This document shows, piece after piece, positions 43,457-52,758 of a stretch of DNA of 58,606 bases. Both the position numbers and the translations under genes were made by a program. Each line of letters starts with the position of its first letter. The first letter of the stretch is position 1. Origin of the DNA: Bacteroidaceae bacterium (GTDB lineage: Bacteria; Bacteroidota; Bacteroidia; Bacteroidales; Bacteroidaceae); NCBI GenBank assembly GCA_017619585.1, contig JAFZSA010000015.1, positions 1 through 58,606 on the forward strand. Reading direction: 5' to 3'. Below the pieces are notes generated by a model. It searched no databases, was not told the origin of the DNA, and was given only the letters and a program-made list of their open reading frames with translations.

Positions 43457-44323
43457 TCAGAAACTGTAGTACATCTCGTAGACAGCTTCCAGCTGAGGAT
43501 ACATCCATCGTGCCAGACGCTCGCCGCCGGCAGCATTCAGGTGCAAACCGTCGCGGAAGAATACACGGTTGCTGGCACCAATCTCCGTCATGGGTGTCAG
43601 GCCTGAATAGCTATAGGCATCCAGTACAATAAGTGAGTAGTATGCTGCCACCTCGCGTATGGCGTTGACGTATTCACGGAATGTTTTGCCTGTCTTTGCA
43701 TTGGTGCCTTCTGTGATTGTCTTGTCGGCATTTACAACATACTCCTTCTGGTCAATCTCTGTTCCGTGATGGATGGGAAGCATAATCACTACGGGGATGT
43801 TAGAATAGCGCTTGCGCAGTCCTGAGAAGAGACGATGTAGTCCACCATAGAACGTGTAGTTGGTGTCCTTAGTTCCATCTGAGAACTCACCGAAGTCTGC
43901 TGTATTTGTATGGCCGAAGTCGTTGGTGCCGCCAAAGACGATTACCATATCCAGATCCTCTGCCATATTGCTGTAACGTACCTCAAAGGCTTTTGTGTCA
44001 TCAGCGTTCCTCTTGGCAATATGAGTGGCAGAGATGCCGTAGTTGACAGCTGTGCATCCTGTCAGATTGGCATAAGAGTTAACGTATTCTGCATTCTGTG
44101 TGATGCTGTCGCCCAGGAATCCAATTCTCTTGCCTTTCCAGTGCGATTTTCTTACGGGGGTCGCATATTCGGTGTCCTTGTTTGCTGCAATATAGGTAGC
44201 ATCTGCCTGTTCCACATTGTTTACTTCAACAATGTTTTTATCAGCAACCGGAATGGCATGAGGTTGCTCTGCCCATAGGGTGGGGCACAGGCAAACAAAC
44301 AGGAATGTTAATAGTGCTCGCAT
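43457..44323 (-). CDS. Exported SGNH/GDSL hydrolase
   Basis: The 288-residue product has a signal peptide (ending PTLWA, about residue 18) and the SGNH blocks: GDSIT (nucleophile Ser, block I), NYGIS (block II, Gly), GGTNDFG (block III, Asn) and DGLHLN (block V, Asp and His). Members are esterases or lipases acting on acetylated sugars or lipids. A family-specific role is not visible. It precedes upp in the same direction with a 42-base gap. Confidence 0.88.
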   Translation of the reverse strand: MRALLTFLFVCLCPTLWAEQPHAIPVADKNIVEVNNVEQADATYIAANKDTEYATPVRKSHWKGKRIGFLGDSITQNAEYVNSYANLTGCTAVNYGISATHIAKRNADDTKAFEVRYSNMAEDLDMVIVFGGTNDFGHTNTADFGEFSDGTKDTNYTFYGGLHRLFSGLRKRYSNIPVVIMLPIHHGTEIDQKEYVVNADKTITEGTNAKTGKTFREYVNAIREVAAYYSLIVLDAYSYSGLTPMTEIGASNRVFFRDGLHLNAAGGERLARWMYPQLEAVYEMYYSF

Positions 44324-44419
44324 AATAAAATAGTTTTAAGTTCTGTTATTTTGGGTGTAAAGTTACTGATTATTTTTGTAAAGTTGTTCTCAATTGGTCT
44401 AAAAATGGGGAAAAAAGTG

Positions 44420-44427
44420 TACCTTTG
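44420..44427 (+). promoter_or_regulatory. -7 element of the symporter gene
   Basis: TACCTTTG, 27 bases before the ATG at 44454. A TTGG word at 44394 lies 22 bases upstream, somewhat far. Confidence 0.6.
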
Positions 44428-44453
44428 CACTCGATTTTCATGATAACGAGGAT

Positions 44454-45338
44454 ATGAATAGCATACTTATAGTGCTTCCCATCCTAACATTGCTGATGTT
44501 TTGCTTAGGACTTACATTGGAAGCCAAGGATTTTCTTTTAGTGATTAAACGTGGTAAAGCAGTGTTGGGCGGACTGGTTGGACAGCTCCTGATGCCTGCC
44601 ATTGCATTGGCTGTTGCCAAGGTGATGCATCTTGATCCCATCTTTACCATCGGTCTTGTACTGATAGCCTGCTGTCCTGGTGGCAGTTCCAGCAATATCT
44701 TCAGTATGCTGGCCAAGGGTGATGTGGCACTCTCTGTATCGTTGACGGCTCTGAGTAGCATCATCACGCTATTCACCCTTCCCCTGATTATGCAGTTTGT
44801 TACCGCTTCGGTAGGGCAGCAGGTTGGCGTACAGCTGCCAGTCAAGAACCTGCTCATGCAGAATCTGGTGACCATGCTATTGCCTATAGTAATAGGTATT
44901 ATAATAAGGTATTACAAGCCCCAGTTGGCAGCACGCATAGCAAAGGTACTCTCTAAGATGGCTTTCCCAGCCTTGATGCTTTTGGCAGGAATTTTCTTTG
45001 TTCAGCACAGAGATACTATAGCGTCTAATTTCAGCGTCTTAGGACTGGCAGTAACAGCTTTGCTCTTGGCAGCTGCCATGTTTGCCTGTTTGTTGTGCTA
45101 TGTTCTTGGCTTGCATACCAAGGAGCGTCGTACCATTATCATCGAGGTTGGCATGCAGAATGCGGCACAGGCAATAGCCATAGCTTCCAGTCCGTTTGTC
45201 TTCAACGACGGACGCTTTGCCATCCCCGCTATCTTGTATGCGCTGATGATGAATGTGGTACTGCTGACGTACGTGGGAGCAATTAAAGTGAAAGCCCCCT
45301 CCGACTCCCCCAAAGGAGGAGAAATAGTTAAGAATTGA
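44454..45338 (+). CDS. Bile acid:sodium symporter family protein
   Basis: The 294-residue product has nine to ten membrane segments and the family's conserved stretches: CPGGSSSNIFSMLAKGDVALS (about residues 81-101) and IEVGMQNAAQAIAIA (about 225-240). Bacterial homologues take up organic anions or pantoate with sodium, or keto acids; bile acid transport is not assured. The C-terminus (after AIKVKAP) reads SDSPKGGEIVKN and is encoded by a C-rich dispersed repeat, so the tail has probably been changed by the repeat. Confidence 0.88.
   Translation: MNSILIVLPILTLLMFCLGLTLEAKDFLLVIKRGKAVLGGLVGQLLMPAIALAVAKVMHLDPIFTIGLVLIACCPGGSSSNIFSMLAKGDVALSVSLTALSSIITLFTLPLIMQFVTASVGQQVGVQLPVKNLLMQNLVTMLLPIVIGIIIRYYKPQLAARIAKVLSKMAFPALMLLAGIFFVQHRDTIASNFSVLGLAVTALLLAAAMFACLLCYVLGLHTKERRTIIIEVGMQNAAQAIAIASSPFVFNDGRFAIPAILYALMMNVVLLTYVGAIKVKAPSDSPKGGEIVKN
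45293..45325. repeat. C-rich dispersed palindromic repeat at a gene end
   Basis: GCCCCCTCCGACTCCCCCAA followed by AGGAGGAG. It encodes the last residues of the symporter homologue. Confidence 0.65.
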
Positions 45339-45359
45339 ATTCTAGTTCCAAATAGATAA

Positions 45360-45395
45360 ACTAGTCTGACTAGTATAACTAGTAAAACTAGCCAT
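45360..45395. repeat. 9-base ACTAGTNNN tandem repeat
   Basis: ACTAGTCTG, ACTAGTATA, ACTAGTAAA, ACTAGCCAT in a row between the symporter stop and the barrel protein ATG. Each ACTAGT is itself a palindrome. Confidence 0.8.
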
Positions 45396-45415
45396 CCTAG
45401 ATAATAACTACAACA

Positions 45416-47080
45416 ATGAAAAAGATATTGATATGTGCGCTTGCATTCCCCTTTGCTATGGGACTGCAGGCACAGACAAAAGTTGAGGGAGATGCAACCA
45501 TTAGTGCCGGATATGGTGATACAGCTCCATACTCTGGTGGTGTTAATCTGAAGATAAACACAGATAATTTCACTATCAAGCCTTACTTTAATGTAAAATC
45601 CATAATGCCTTACAATTCAACTGAGTTGACAAGTTTAGATTTTGTCTATGCTGGCTCGGGTAATCGCTTTACACAAGAGCAGGAGCATTGGCAGGAGGGC
45701 GTCAGTCTGAAGTACGGTACAGATTTGCAGTTCCGTATGAATAAGTACAATATCTTTCAAGCAAGCATCGATGGTGATTATACAGAAAGAGCAATAAAAG
45801 GCGAGCGTTCAGAGTATTTCTATAATCCGGATGGTACGCTCATATCCAGTGTAAAATCTATCCTCAATTCCCCCCGTTTAGATAACAACGAGGTTAAGGT
45901 TCAGGCTTCATATCTGCATAAAACCCATATACAAGGCGAGCAGTTATTGTTGAAGTATATTTACGAGTTGGAACAGGAAGATGAGGATATCCGTCAGGAA
46001 CTGTCTGAGACGGTTAACTTTGACGACTATTCTCTGAGCCATATTACGGGCGACATAGATATCCATAATCACGAGGTACTCTTTGATTGGAAGCGCCCCT
46101 TGGCTCATAATCAAATGCTTGATATGGGTATGCGTTACAATCATCGATATATCATCAGTGACGATGCCCAGTACCTTGATAGTAAGGAGAATTACGATGA
46201 GGTCTTCCGCCACAGAATGCAGACGGCAGCTGCTTTTGTAGGATATAACCTGAAGTCCAATGCCTGGGAGGCTGATGCACGTGTAGAGTACGACTATACC
46301 CGTATGCAGGAGAAGAACCTGAATGATGTAATCCCACAGGCCAAGTTGGTATACCACTTCAACCCTTTCCACTCACTGACCGCCAGCTATGCTATGCGTA
46401 TTGTTCGTCCTACTTTGTCATATCTGGTTGATTGTGAGACAGTAAGTCCTTATACAAAGAAATATGGTAACAAGGAACTGGAGGGCACACATATCAACCG
46501 CATGGCTTTGACATATAATATGTTGGCTCCTAAAGTGATATTTACTGCTACTGTTGCGCATATCAATGTTACTGACGGCTTCAATGCTATCTGGTATGTG
46601 GATGATAAAAATGTACGTCGCTACACCTGGGGCAACGAGGGTGTGCGTAAGGCTGTCGAGATTACTCCCCAGGTACAATGGATTGCAGCTGCTGGTACCA
46701 AGGTGAATGCAGCCTTTACTGCCTTATGGGACGAGCGTATTGCCTATGCCATTAATCTGAGGAATCCCAACTGGGGCTTTACCGGTAAGGCAGGACTTGA
46801 GCAGGTGTTGCCTCAGGGCATTAAGTTAGGCGTTAATGCTAAGGTTTCTAAGGGTAATACCGTAGATGTTTACTCACACGAGGGTCTGAACTACACCTTT
46901 GGCGCTAATGTAATGCGTTCTTTCCTGGACAACAAGCTGACTGCCAGCCTTCAATACGAATACAAGGAACTTCCCGAGATAGAGATCACACAGTGTGCCC
47001 CTATAGGATATACGGGAAGCCTTTATACTCGTCACCACAATCCCAATACGGTGAAGTTGGTTCTAACCTATAAGTTCTAA
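45416..47080 (+). CDS. Outer-membrane beta-barrel protein (TonB-receptor-like barrel, no plug)
   Basis: The 554-residue product has a signal peptide (ending GLQAQ) and then an all-beta sequence that looks like the barrel of TonB-dependent receptors of the OMP_b-brl_3 type (HSLTASYAMRIVRPTLSYLV, ELEGTHINRMALTYN). It ends in a terminal aromatic (LVLTYKF). It has neither the CarboxypepD_reg domain nor a plug domain, which the receptors normally carry, so it is either a separate type of porin-like barrel or a shortened receptor. The substrate is unknown. It is the last gene before the efflux leader. Confidence 0.75.
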   Translation: MKKILICALAFPFAMGLQAQTKVEGDATISAGYGDTAPYSGGVNLKINTDNFTIKPYFNVKSIMPYNSTELTSLDFVYAGSGNRFTQEQEHWQEGVSLKYGTDLQFRMNKYNIFQASIDGDYTERAIKGERSEYFYNPDGTLISSVKSILNSPRLDNNEVKVQASYLHKTHIQGEQLLLKYIYELEQEDEDIRQELSETVNFDDYSLSHITGDIDIHNHEVLFDWKRPLAHNQMLDMGMRYNHRYIISDDAQYLDSKENYDEVFRHRMQTAAAFVGYNLKSNAWEADARVEYDYTRMQEKNLNDVIPQAKLVYHFNPFHSLTASYAMRIVRPTLSYLVDCETVSPYTKKYGNKELEGTHINRMALTYNMLAPKVIFTATVAHINVTDGFNAIWYVDDKNVRRYTWGNEGVRKAVEITPQVQWIAAAGTKVNAAFTALWDERIAYAINLRNPNWGFTGKAGLEQVLPQGIKLGVNAKVSKGNTVDVYSHEGLNYTFGANVMRSFLDNKLTASLQYEYKELPEIEITQCAPIGYTGSLYTRHHNPNTVKLVLTYKF

Positions 47081-47139
47081 GGGTAATACCTAATAGTAGT
47101 GATTTTTCTGGGAAATAGTATTTTTTTATAAAAAATCAC

Positions 47140-47147
47140 TACCTTTG
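47140..47147 (+). promoter_or_regulatory. -7 element of the efflux operon
   Basis: TACCTTTG. The predicted transcription start is near 47154, giving a leader of about 115 bases. Confidence 0.65.
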
Positions 47148-47182
47148 CATCCGAAAAACAAAAAACGGAGTATATAACAATG

Positions 47183-47264
47183 GTCCTCTGCTGATGTATG
47201 GTCTCACCATAAGCAGAGGACTGAATAAAACAAAAAGCTACTCTTGTGGTAGCTTACTTTTTTT
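47183..47264 (+). promoter_or_regulatory. Attenuator-like leader of the efflux operon
   Basis: Two hairpins lie in the leader. The first pairs GTCCTCTGCT (47183-47192) with AGCAGAGGAC (47212-47221) and inside it TATGGT with ACCATA. The second is a terminator: AAGCTAC (47235-47241) with GTAGCTT (47249-47255), then ACTTTTTTTATT. The T-run ends four bases before the ATG of the first efflux gene. A short frame runs across both hairpins (next entry). Confidence 0.7.
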
Positions 47265-47271
47265 ATTATGA
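47194..47271 (+). CDS. Candidate 25-residue leader peptide of the efflux operon
   Basis: ATG at 47194, TGA at 47269-47271. The frame (MYGLTISRG...CGSLLFLL) spans hairpin 1 and the terminator, and its stop overlaps the ATG of the efflux gene (ATGA, 47268-47271), so termination could feed directly into the next start. A second, four-codon frame (MVLC) starts at 47181. If translated, ribosomes would disrupt or promote the terminator according to their position. The peptide is predicted only from the sequence layout; translation has no independent support. Confidence 0.45.
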   Translation: MYGLTISRGLNKTKSYSCGSLLFLL

Positions 47272-48389
47272 GGATAAACAGCATCTGTGTAAAAGCGGTT
47301 TTAGTTACATCTTTCTTTACCGTTGTTGCCTGTAGTAACAATGGCAGTCAGAGTTCAGAAGAGAGTGGGGGTATCCTGTCGGCAAGCGACACAATAGAAA
47401 TCCCTGAGGGTTCCAATCTCATCGGCAAGTTAAAGACAGAGAAGGTGACATTGTCGCCCCATGCGGTAACTATAAATACTACTGGTGTAATAACCCCTAT
47501 ACCTACCGAGTATGCTGAGATAGCAGCCCCTTTGCCAGGAAGAGTCGTAAAAACACATATTCATCTGGGTCAGGTAGTTAAAGTGGGCAGTCCGCTTTTT
47601 GATATTGCCTCTTCTGAATATTCAGAGGTAGCAAAGGAATATACCAGAACGCATACCGAGATGCAACAGGCTGAGCGTACACTGAACCGCGTGAAGGACC
47701 TATACGACAATCATGTGGCATCAAGCAAGGAAGTGGAGGAAGCGCAGACAGCTTACAACATTGCTCGTGGCGAATACAATCACGCATTGTCCGTAACGAA
47801 GGAATATCAGATAAACACGGCAAACCTGACTGTTGGTCATCCTATGACGGTAAAGTCGCCCATTCATGGAAAAGTGCTGAAGAATGATATAGTGATAGGT
47901 GAGTATCTCAAGGAGGACGCAGAAGCCAAAGTGATTATAGCTAACCTGGACAAGGTGTGGCTTAAGGCTAATATCAGCGAGAAAGAGGCTCCGCTGATTA
48001 AGGACATCCAGAGTGTGGACATCCGTACTGTTGCAAACACCGACAGCGTGCTGCACGGCAAGATAGTATATGTTGGCGGCATGCTGGATCCTGATACCCG
48101 TACACTCCAGACGATCATTGAATGTGATAACCGTAAGGGAGAGTTGATGCCCAATATGTATGCAGACATAACACTCTATCAGGGCCAGAAGGATTGTATA
48201 ATCATTCCCAAAGAGGCTGTCCTGCAGAGCAACGAGGGCCGTTATGTGATGCGTAAGGTAGGCGAGAGACTTTACTGTCGCACTTATGTGACCGTTCATT
48301 CCACTGATGACGGACGTCTGATGGTATTGGATGGTTTGAAGGTGGGAGATGAAATAATCACCAAAGGCGTGTTCTACCTAGCCAACTAA
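47268..48389 (+). CDS. RND efflux periplasmic adaptor lipoprotein
   Basis: The 373-residue product has a lipoprotein signal (FTVVACSNN, Cys22), a lipoyl-like beta domain (VVKTHIHLGQVVKVGSPLF), an alpha-helical hairpin (about 110-190, YSEVAKEYTRTHTEMQQAER) and the C-terminal barrel and membrane-proximal domain (VVIPKEAVLQ-like IIIPKEAVLQSNEGRYVM). It bridges an inner-membrane RND pump and a TolC channel. It is the first gene of the operon. Homologues include CusB/CzcB. Metal specificity cannot be told from the sequence. Confidence 0.92.
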   Translation: MRINSICVKAVLVTSFFTVVACSNNGSQSSEESGGILSASDTIEIPEGSNLIGKLKTEKVTLSPHAVTINTTGVITPIPTEYAEIAAPLPGRVVKTHIHLGQVVKVGSPLFDIASSEYSEVAKEYTRTHTEMQQAERTLNRVKDLYDNHVASSKEVEEAQTAYNIARGEYNHALSVTKEYQINTANLTVGHPMTVKSPIHGKVLKNDIVIGEYLKEDAEAKVIIANLDKVWLKANISEKEAPLIKDIQSVDIRTVANTDSVLHGKIVYVGGMLDPDTRTLQTIIECDNRKGELMPNMYADITLYQGQKDCIIIPKEAVLQSNEGRYVMRKVGERLYCRTYVTVHSTDDGRLMVLDGLKVGDEIITKGVFYLAN

Positions 48390-48430
48390 AGAGAAGAATC
48401 AACATATTACGTGGCTAATTCCATAATATT

Positions 48431-51400
48431 ATGATAAATAGGTTAGTAAATTGGGCACTGGATCACAGAGTACTCATGTCGGTTATCTTCGGTGCCCTCT
48501 GTGGCATAGGAGTAATAGCCTGGCAAGGACTCTCTATAGATGCCTACCCCGATATTTCCGACACAACGGTACAGATTGTAACACAGGTGCCGGGCCTCGC
48601 TACCGAGGAGATAGAACAGCAGATAACCATACCAGTGGAGCGTGCTGTGGCAGGTATCCCAGACGTTAATATTCTGCGTAGCAAGAACACTTTTGGCTTA
48701 TCAACGGTGATACTGGTGTTTGACGATAAGGTGGACGACTACTGGGCACGCCAGCGAGTAACGGAACGTCTGAGCGGTTTGGAACTGCCCTATGATGCTG
48801 TGCCTGAACTGAATCCGCTGACTGCCCCTACTGGCGAGATCTATCGCTATGTGCTCAAGAGTACCGACGGGTTACATGATTTGCGTAGCCTTACCGATAT
48901 ACACAAGTGGACGGTTATTCCTTACCTTAGGAAGATTCAGGGTATTGCCGATGTCAGCAACTTTGGAGGTATAACCACTCAATATCAGATTGAGCTGTCG
49001 CCTGACAAGCTTACAGAATACGGTGTATCGCTCAATGATGTGGTGGAGAAAATTGAGCAGAATAACATAAATGCCGGTGGTAGTCTGCTTTCCGAGGGTA
49101 GTCTGGGTTATGTGGTCAGAGGTATTGGCTTGGTAAGTGATCTTGACGCAATCGGAGATATTGTGGTAAAAAGTTCTAACGGCATCCCTGTATATCTGAA
49201 AGACCTTGGTGAACTGAAATACGGTAATCTGGAAAGGAAGGGTGTGCTGGGTTATGCCGATGATGAGTACGCGTCAGATGATGCCGTACAAGGTATTGTG
49301 CAAATGTTGCGTGGCGAGAATCCTTCTGATGTGTTGGAAAAAGTGCATCAGGCTGTGGATGAACTGAACAACGGAATATTGCCAAAGGGAGTAGAGATAC
49401 ATCCTTTCCTTGATCGTACCAACTTGGTAAATCAGACGCTAAACACCGTCAGTCACACGCTTCTGGTTGGTATGTTACTGGTGATTGTTATCCTTTTTGT
49501 CTTCCTCGGCAATCTTCGTGGAGCTGTTATTGTGGCCATCACCATTCCCATATCGCTGCTAATAGCCTTTATCCTGATGAAGTTAACCGGCATGCCGGCT
49601 AATCTGCTCTCTTTAGGTGCTATAGACTTTGGCGTATTGGTGGACGGATCAATCGTGATGATGGAGACTATTCTGAAGAAGCGTGAACGCCATCCAGATG
49701 AGGAGCTGACGGTGGATCATGTGAAGAAACGTGCCAAGGATGTAGCCCGTTCCATCTTCTTCTCTACCATTATCATCATTACGGCTTATATGCCATTGTT
49801 CGCCTTTGAACATATCGAGCGTCGTCTGTTCACACCCATGGCCTTTACCGTAGGATATGCTTTGTTGGGCGCATTGGTAACGGCATTGCTGCTTACACCT
49901 ACACTCTCATACGTGGCTTATCACATACCAAGTAAGATGCGTCGTAATATTTGGCTCGAGAAGCTGACCGTATGGTATAAGGGTGTAACTGAGAAAATCC
50001 TTTCCAAGACTCGTCTTGTAATGACGGTTCTGGCCGTTATATTCCTTGGTGCTGTTGTGCTTTCCATAAGTGTGGGTAAGGATTTCCTGCCTGCACTCGA
50101 CGAGGGCTCCATCTGGGTACAGGTACAGTTGCCCTCAGGCCTTTCTATCGAGCAGTCTAAGCAGATGGCCGACGAGATGAGAAACAGGCTAAAAGCCTTT
50201 GACGAGACTTCATACGTTATGACGCAGTTGGGGCGTGATGATGAGGGTGCCGAGTGTTTCTCGCTTTCACATATAGAAGTAGGTGTAGGCCTTAAACCGT
50301 ACAACACTTGGAAGTCCAAACGTACCAAGGCCGAGTTGGTGGCAGCCATGGCAGACACCATAGCTACCATGCCAGGCTACACGGCTGGTTTCTCACAACC
50401 TATTATTGATATGGTTATGGATCAGATTGCAGGAACGCATAGCGACCTTGCACTTAAGATATATTCCGATGACTTGGAGACAACACGTAACATAGCTGAC
50501 CAGATAGTGAATCTGTTTTCCCAGATACCGGGTGCCAGCGATGTGGCAATCGACCAGGAACCGCCATCACCACAGCTGCAGATATCTATTGATCGCCAGC
50601 GTATAGCACAATACGGACTTAATGCATCAGATGTGGCAGATCTTATAGAGATTGCTATTGGCGGAAAAGCCGTCTCTCAGATATTCTCGGGTAGTAAGGT
50701 TTATGATATTACCTGCCGTTATGCCGAGAAATACCGTGATACCCCCGAGAAGATAGCAGCACTGACACTTACCACGGAGAGTGGGGTAAAGGTTCCTCTT
50801 TCTGCTGTTGCAACGGTTAAGATGTCGCTTGGTGCGAGTACCATCATGCGCGAGATGAGCCAACGCTACACTCTTGTACGTCTTAATCTGCGCGGGTCTG
50901 ACCTGACTACCTTTGTGGATAAGGCCAATGCCTCGATAGAGAAGAATATCGACTATGACCACGAGGCTGTTCACCTGCAGTGGGCAGGACAGTTCGACAA
51001 TCGCAATAGAGCCTTCAGTCGTCTCATGCTGGTAATTCCTCTCACACTCATTGTGATGTTCATCCTGCTTATTCTGGCGTTTGGAAATATCAGACAGGCA
51101 GGTCTGCTGATGTCGGTGGTACCCTTGGCTCTCTTTGGCGGTATGTTGGCATTGAACATCCGCCAGATGACGCTCAACGTATCTTCTGCAGTGGGATTTA
51201 TAGCGCTCATCGGTGTGGCTATTCAGAATGGAGTTATTATGATTACCCATATCAATAACCTGCGCAGCGAGGGTAGAGCCTTGCGTGATGCTGTTGTTTC
51301 CGGTGCTTCCCATCGTATGAGGCCCGTGCTTCTGACAGCATCCGTAGCCATCCTTGGATTGTTCCCTGCCTCTATCTCCACAGGCATTGGTAGTGATGTG

Positions 51401-51514
51401 CAGCGCCCGCTTGCAACCGTGATTGTCTATGGTCTGCTATTTGCTACCGTGATAACCCTCTTTATACTTCCCACCATATATTACTTTATAGAGAAAAGAA
51501 AAGAAAAATCATGA
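48431..51514 (+). CDS. CusA/CzcA-type RND efflux pump
   Basis: The 1027-residue product has 12 membrane segments in two halves, and two large periplasmic loops. The heavy-metal-efflux (HME) hallmark is present in the fourth helix: AIDFGVLVDGSIVMMET with the proton-relay Asp. The N-terminal segment reads DAYPDISDTTVQIVTQVPG, typical of CzcA/CusA. Met-triad residues of copper-type pumps are not clearly assigned, so the substrate may be a divalent metal (Zn, Co, Cd, Ni) or Cu/Ag. It overlaps the TolC gene by 4 bases (ATGA) and follows the adaptor gene by 41 bases. Confidence 0.93.
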   Translation: MINRLVNWALDHRVLMSVIFGALCGIGVIAWQGLSIDAYPDISDTTVQIVTQVPGLATEEIEQQITIPVERAVAGIPDVNILRSKNTFGLSTVILVFDDKVDDYWARQRVTERLSGLELPYDAVPELNPLTAPTGEIYRYVLKSTDGLHDLRSLTDIHKWTVIPYLRKIQGIADVSNFGGITTQYQIELSPDKLTEYGVSLNDVVEKIEQNNINAGGSLLSEGSLGYVVRGIGLVSDLDAIGDIVVKSSNGIPVYLKDLGELKYGNLERKGVLGYADDEYASDDAVQGIVQMLRGENPSDVLEKVHQAVDELNNGILPKGVEIHPFLDRTNLVNQTLNTVSHTLLVGMLLVIVILFVFLGNLRGAVIVAITIPISLLIAFILMKLTGMPANLLSLGAIDFGVLVDGSIVMMETILKKRERHPDEELTVDHVKKRAKDVARSIFFSTIIIITAYMPLFAFEHIERRLFTPMAFTVGYALLGALVTALLLTPTLSYVAYHIPSKMRRNIWLEKLTVWYKGVTEKILSKTRLVMTVLAVIFLGAVVLSISVGKDFLPALDEGSIWVQVQLPSGLSIEQSKQMADEMRNRLKAFDETSYVMTQLGRDDEGAECFSLSHIEVGVGLKPYNTWKSKRTKAELVAAMADTIATMPGYTAGFSQPIIDMVMDQIAGTHSDLALKIYSDDLETTRNIADQIVNLFSQIPGASDVAIDQEPPSPQLQISIDRQRIAQYGLNASDVADLIEIAIGGKAVSQIFSGSKVYDITCRYAEKYRDTPEKIAALTLTTESGVKVPLSAVATVKMSLGASTIMREMSQRYTLVRLNLRGSDLTTFVDKANASIEKNIDYDHEAVHLQWAGQFDNRNRAFSRLMLVIPLTLIVMFILLILAFGNIRQAGLLMSVVPLALFGGMLALNIRQMTLNVSSAVGFIALIGVAIQNGVIMITHINNLRSEGRALRDAVVSGASHRMRPVLLTASVAILGLFPASISTGIGSDVQRPLATVIVYGLLFATVITLFILPTIYYFIEKRKEKS

Positions 51515-52758
51515 GAAAAGCATTCATCATATCAGTATTGATTCTAAGCATACAGGGACTGTTCGCACAGTCTCTCACCTATAAGCCGTTCATAGAATCG
51601 GTAATGAGCAATAACCAAGCCTATTGTGCAGAGAAGTTGAACGTACCTATCAGCGAGGCGTTATATAAAGCCTCTAAGGCGATACAGAATCCGTCTCTTT
51701 CTGCAACCTATGGCAATAACAGCGACTGGAAGAAGCAGATGGGTCAGTCTGTTGAACTGGAGGTGTCTCAGCCCATTACCTTTGGTGTTATCTCGGCACG
51801 TAAGCAGGTGGCAAAGAACGAGGCTAAGATAGCTTCTACCAACCTGGACGACTATCTGCTAAACCTCAAGGCAGAGGCTACCGTTAGCTTCATCGAGGCT
51901 CTGTTGGCAAGAGACCTCTCGCTTATTGCTAATCAGACATACCAGAACATGCAGCACCTTGCTTCAGGAGATAGTCTGCGCTTTGTAAAGGGTGATATAT
52001 CGGAATATGATATGCTGCAGACACGTATAGAGGCCCGGATGGCGCAACAGGATTATCTCTCAACAGTTGCTTCATACAATAATTGTCTTGTTGCACTTGA
52101 CCTCTATACTGGTAATCCCACCCGTGGCACCAGTGCTATAGAAGGACAGCTTAGCAATCCTAACAAGGATTACACTATTGCCGAACTGACGGAAATTGCC
52201 CAGAGAAATCGTCCCGACCTGAAGAGCGCCCTGCAGTCTGTGACCCTTGCAGAGAGTCAGGCCCGTCTTGTAAAGCGTGAACGTCTGCCAGAGGTTGAAC
52301 TGTCTTTGGGAATGTCCATCAACTCTGAGGTGCGAAACGAGATAGCACCGGCACCTAAGTATACAGGATATACGGCAGGTGTCTCTATGCCCTTGCCATT
52401 CTCTAACACCAACAAAGGTAATATCAGGGCTTCGCAGCTTTCCATCCAACAGTCTCAATTGCAAGCCGAGGCATTAGAGAATCAGATGATATCGGAAATC
52501 ATGCAGGCCCTCAACAATTACCATATGGCTCAGCGCAATGCTAAGACCTATACAGAGGAACTGATTCATGATGCAGAAAAGATCCTGCAGGGTAGGATCT
52601 ATGCTTATCAGCGAGGCGAGACATCTCTGATTGAGGTCTTAGCTGCCCAAGAGACTTACAATGAGGTGCGTAAAAACTATGCTGAAGCTCTAAGCCAATG
52701 CATGACTGCATGGGTAGAGCTTCAGAAAGTCACCGGTCTTTTGGATATTGAGATATGA
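51511..52758 (+). CDS. TolC-family outer-membrane efflux channel
   Basis: The 415-residue product has a signal peptide (ending GLFAQ) and two repeats of the TolC/OEP coiled-coil and barrel motif (LLNLKAEATVSFIEAL; ALNNYHMAQRNAKTYTEELI). It is the outer-membrane channel of the tripartite pump. The ATG lies inside the end of the pump gene (ATGA overlap), so translation is coupled. The stop is followed directly by C-rich palindromic repeats. Confidence 0.92.
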   Translation: MRKAFIISVLILSIQGLFAQSLTYKPFIESVMSNNQAYCAEKLNVPISEALYKASKAIQNPSLSATYGNNSDWKKQMGQSVELEVSQPITFGVISARKQVAKNEAKIASTNLDDYLLNLKAEATVSFIEALLARDLSLIANQTYQNMQHLASGDSLRFVKGDISEYDMLQTRIEARMAQQDYLSTVASYNNCLVALDLYTGNPTRGTSAIEGQLSNPNKDYTIAELTEIAQRNRPDLKSALQSVTLAESQARLVKRERLPEVELSLGMSINSEVRNEIAPAPKYTGYTAGVSMPLPFSNTNKGNIRASQLSIQQSQLQAEALENQMISEIMQALNNYHMAQRNAKTYTEELIHDAEKILQGRIYAYQRGETSLIEVLAAQETYNEVRKNYAEALSQCMTAWVELQKVTGLLDIEI

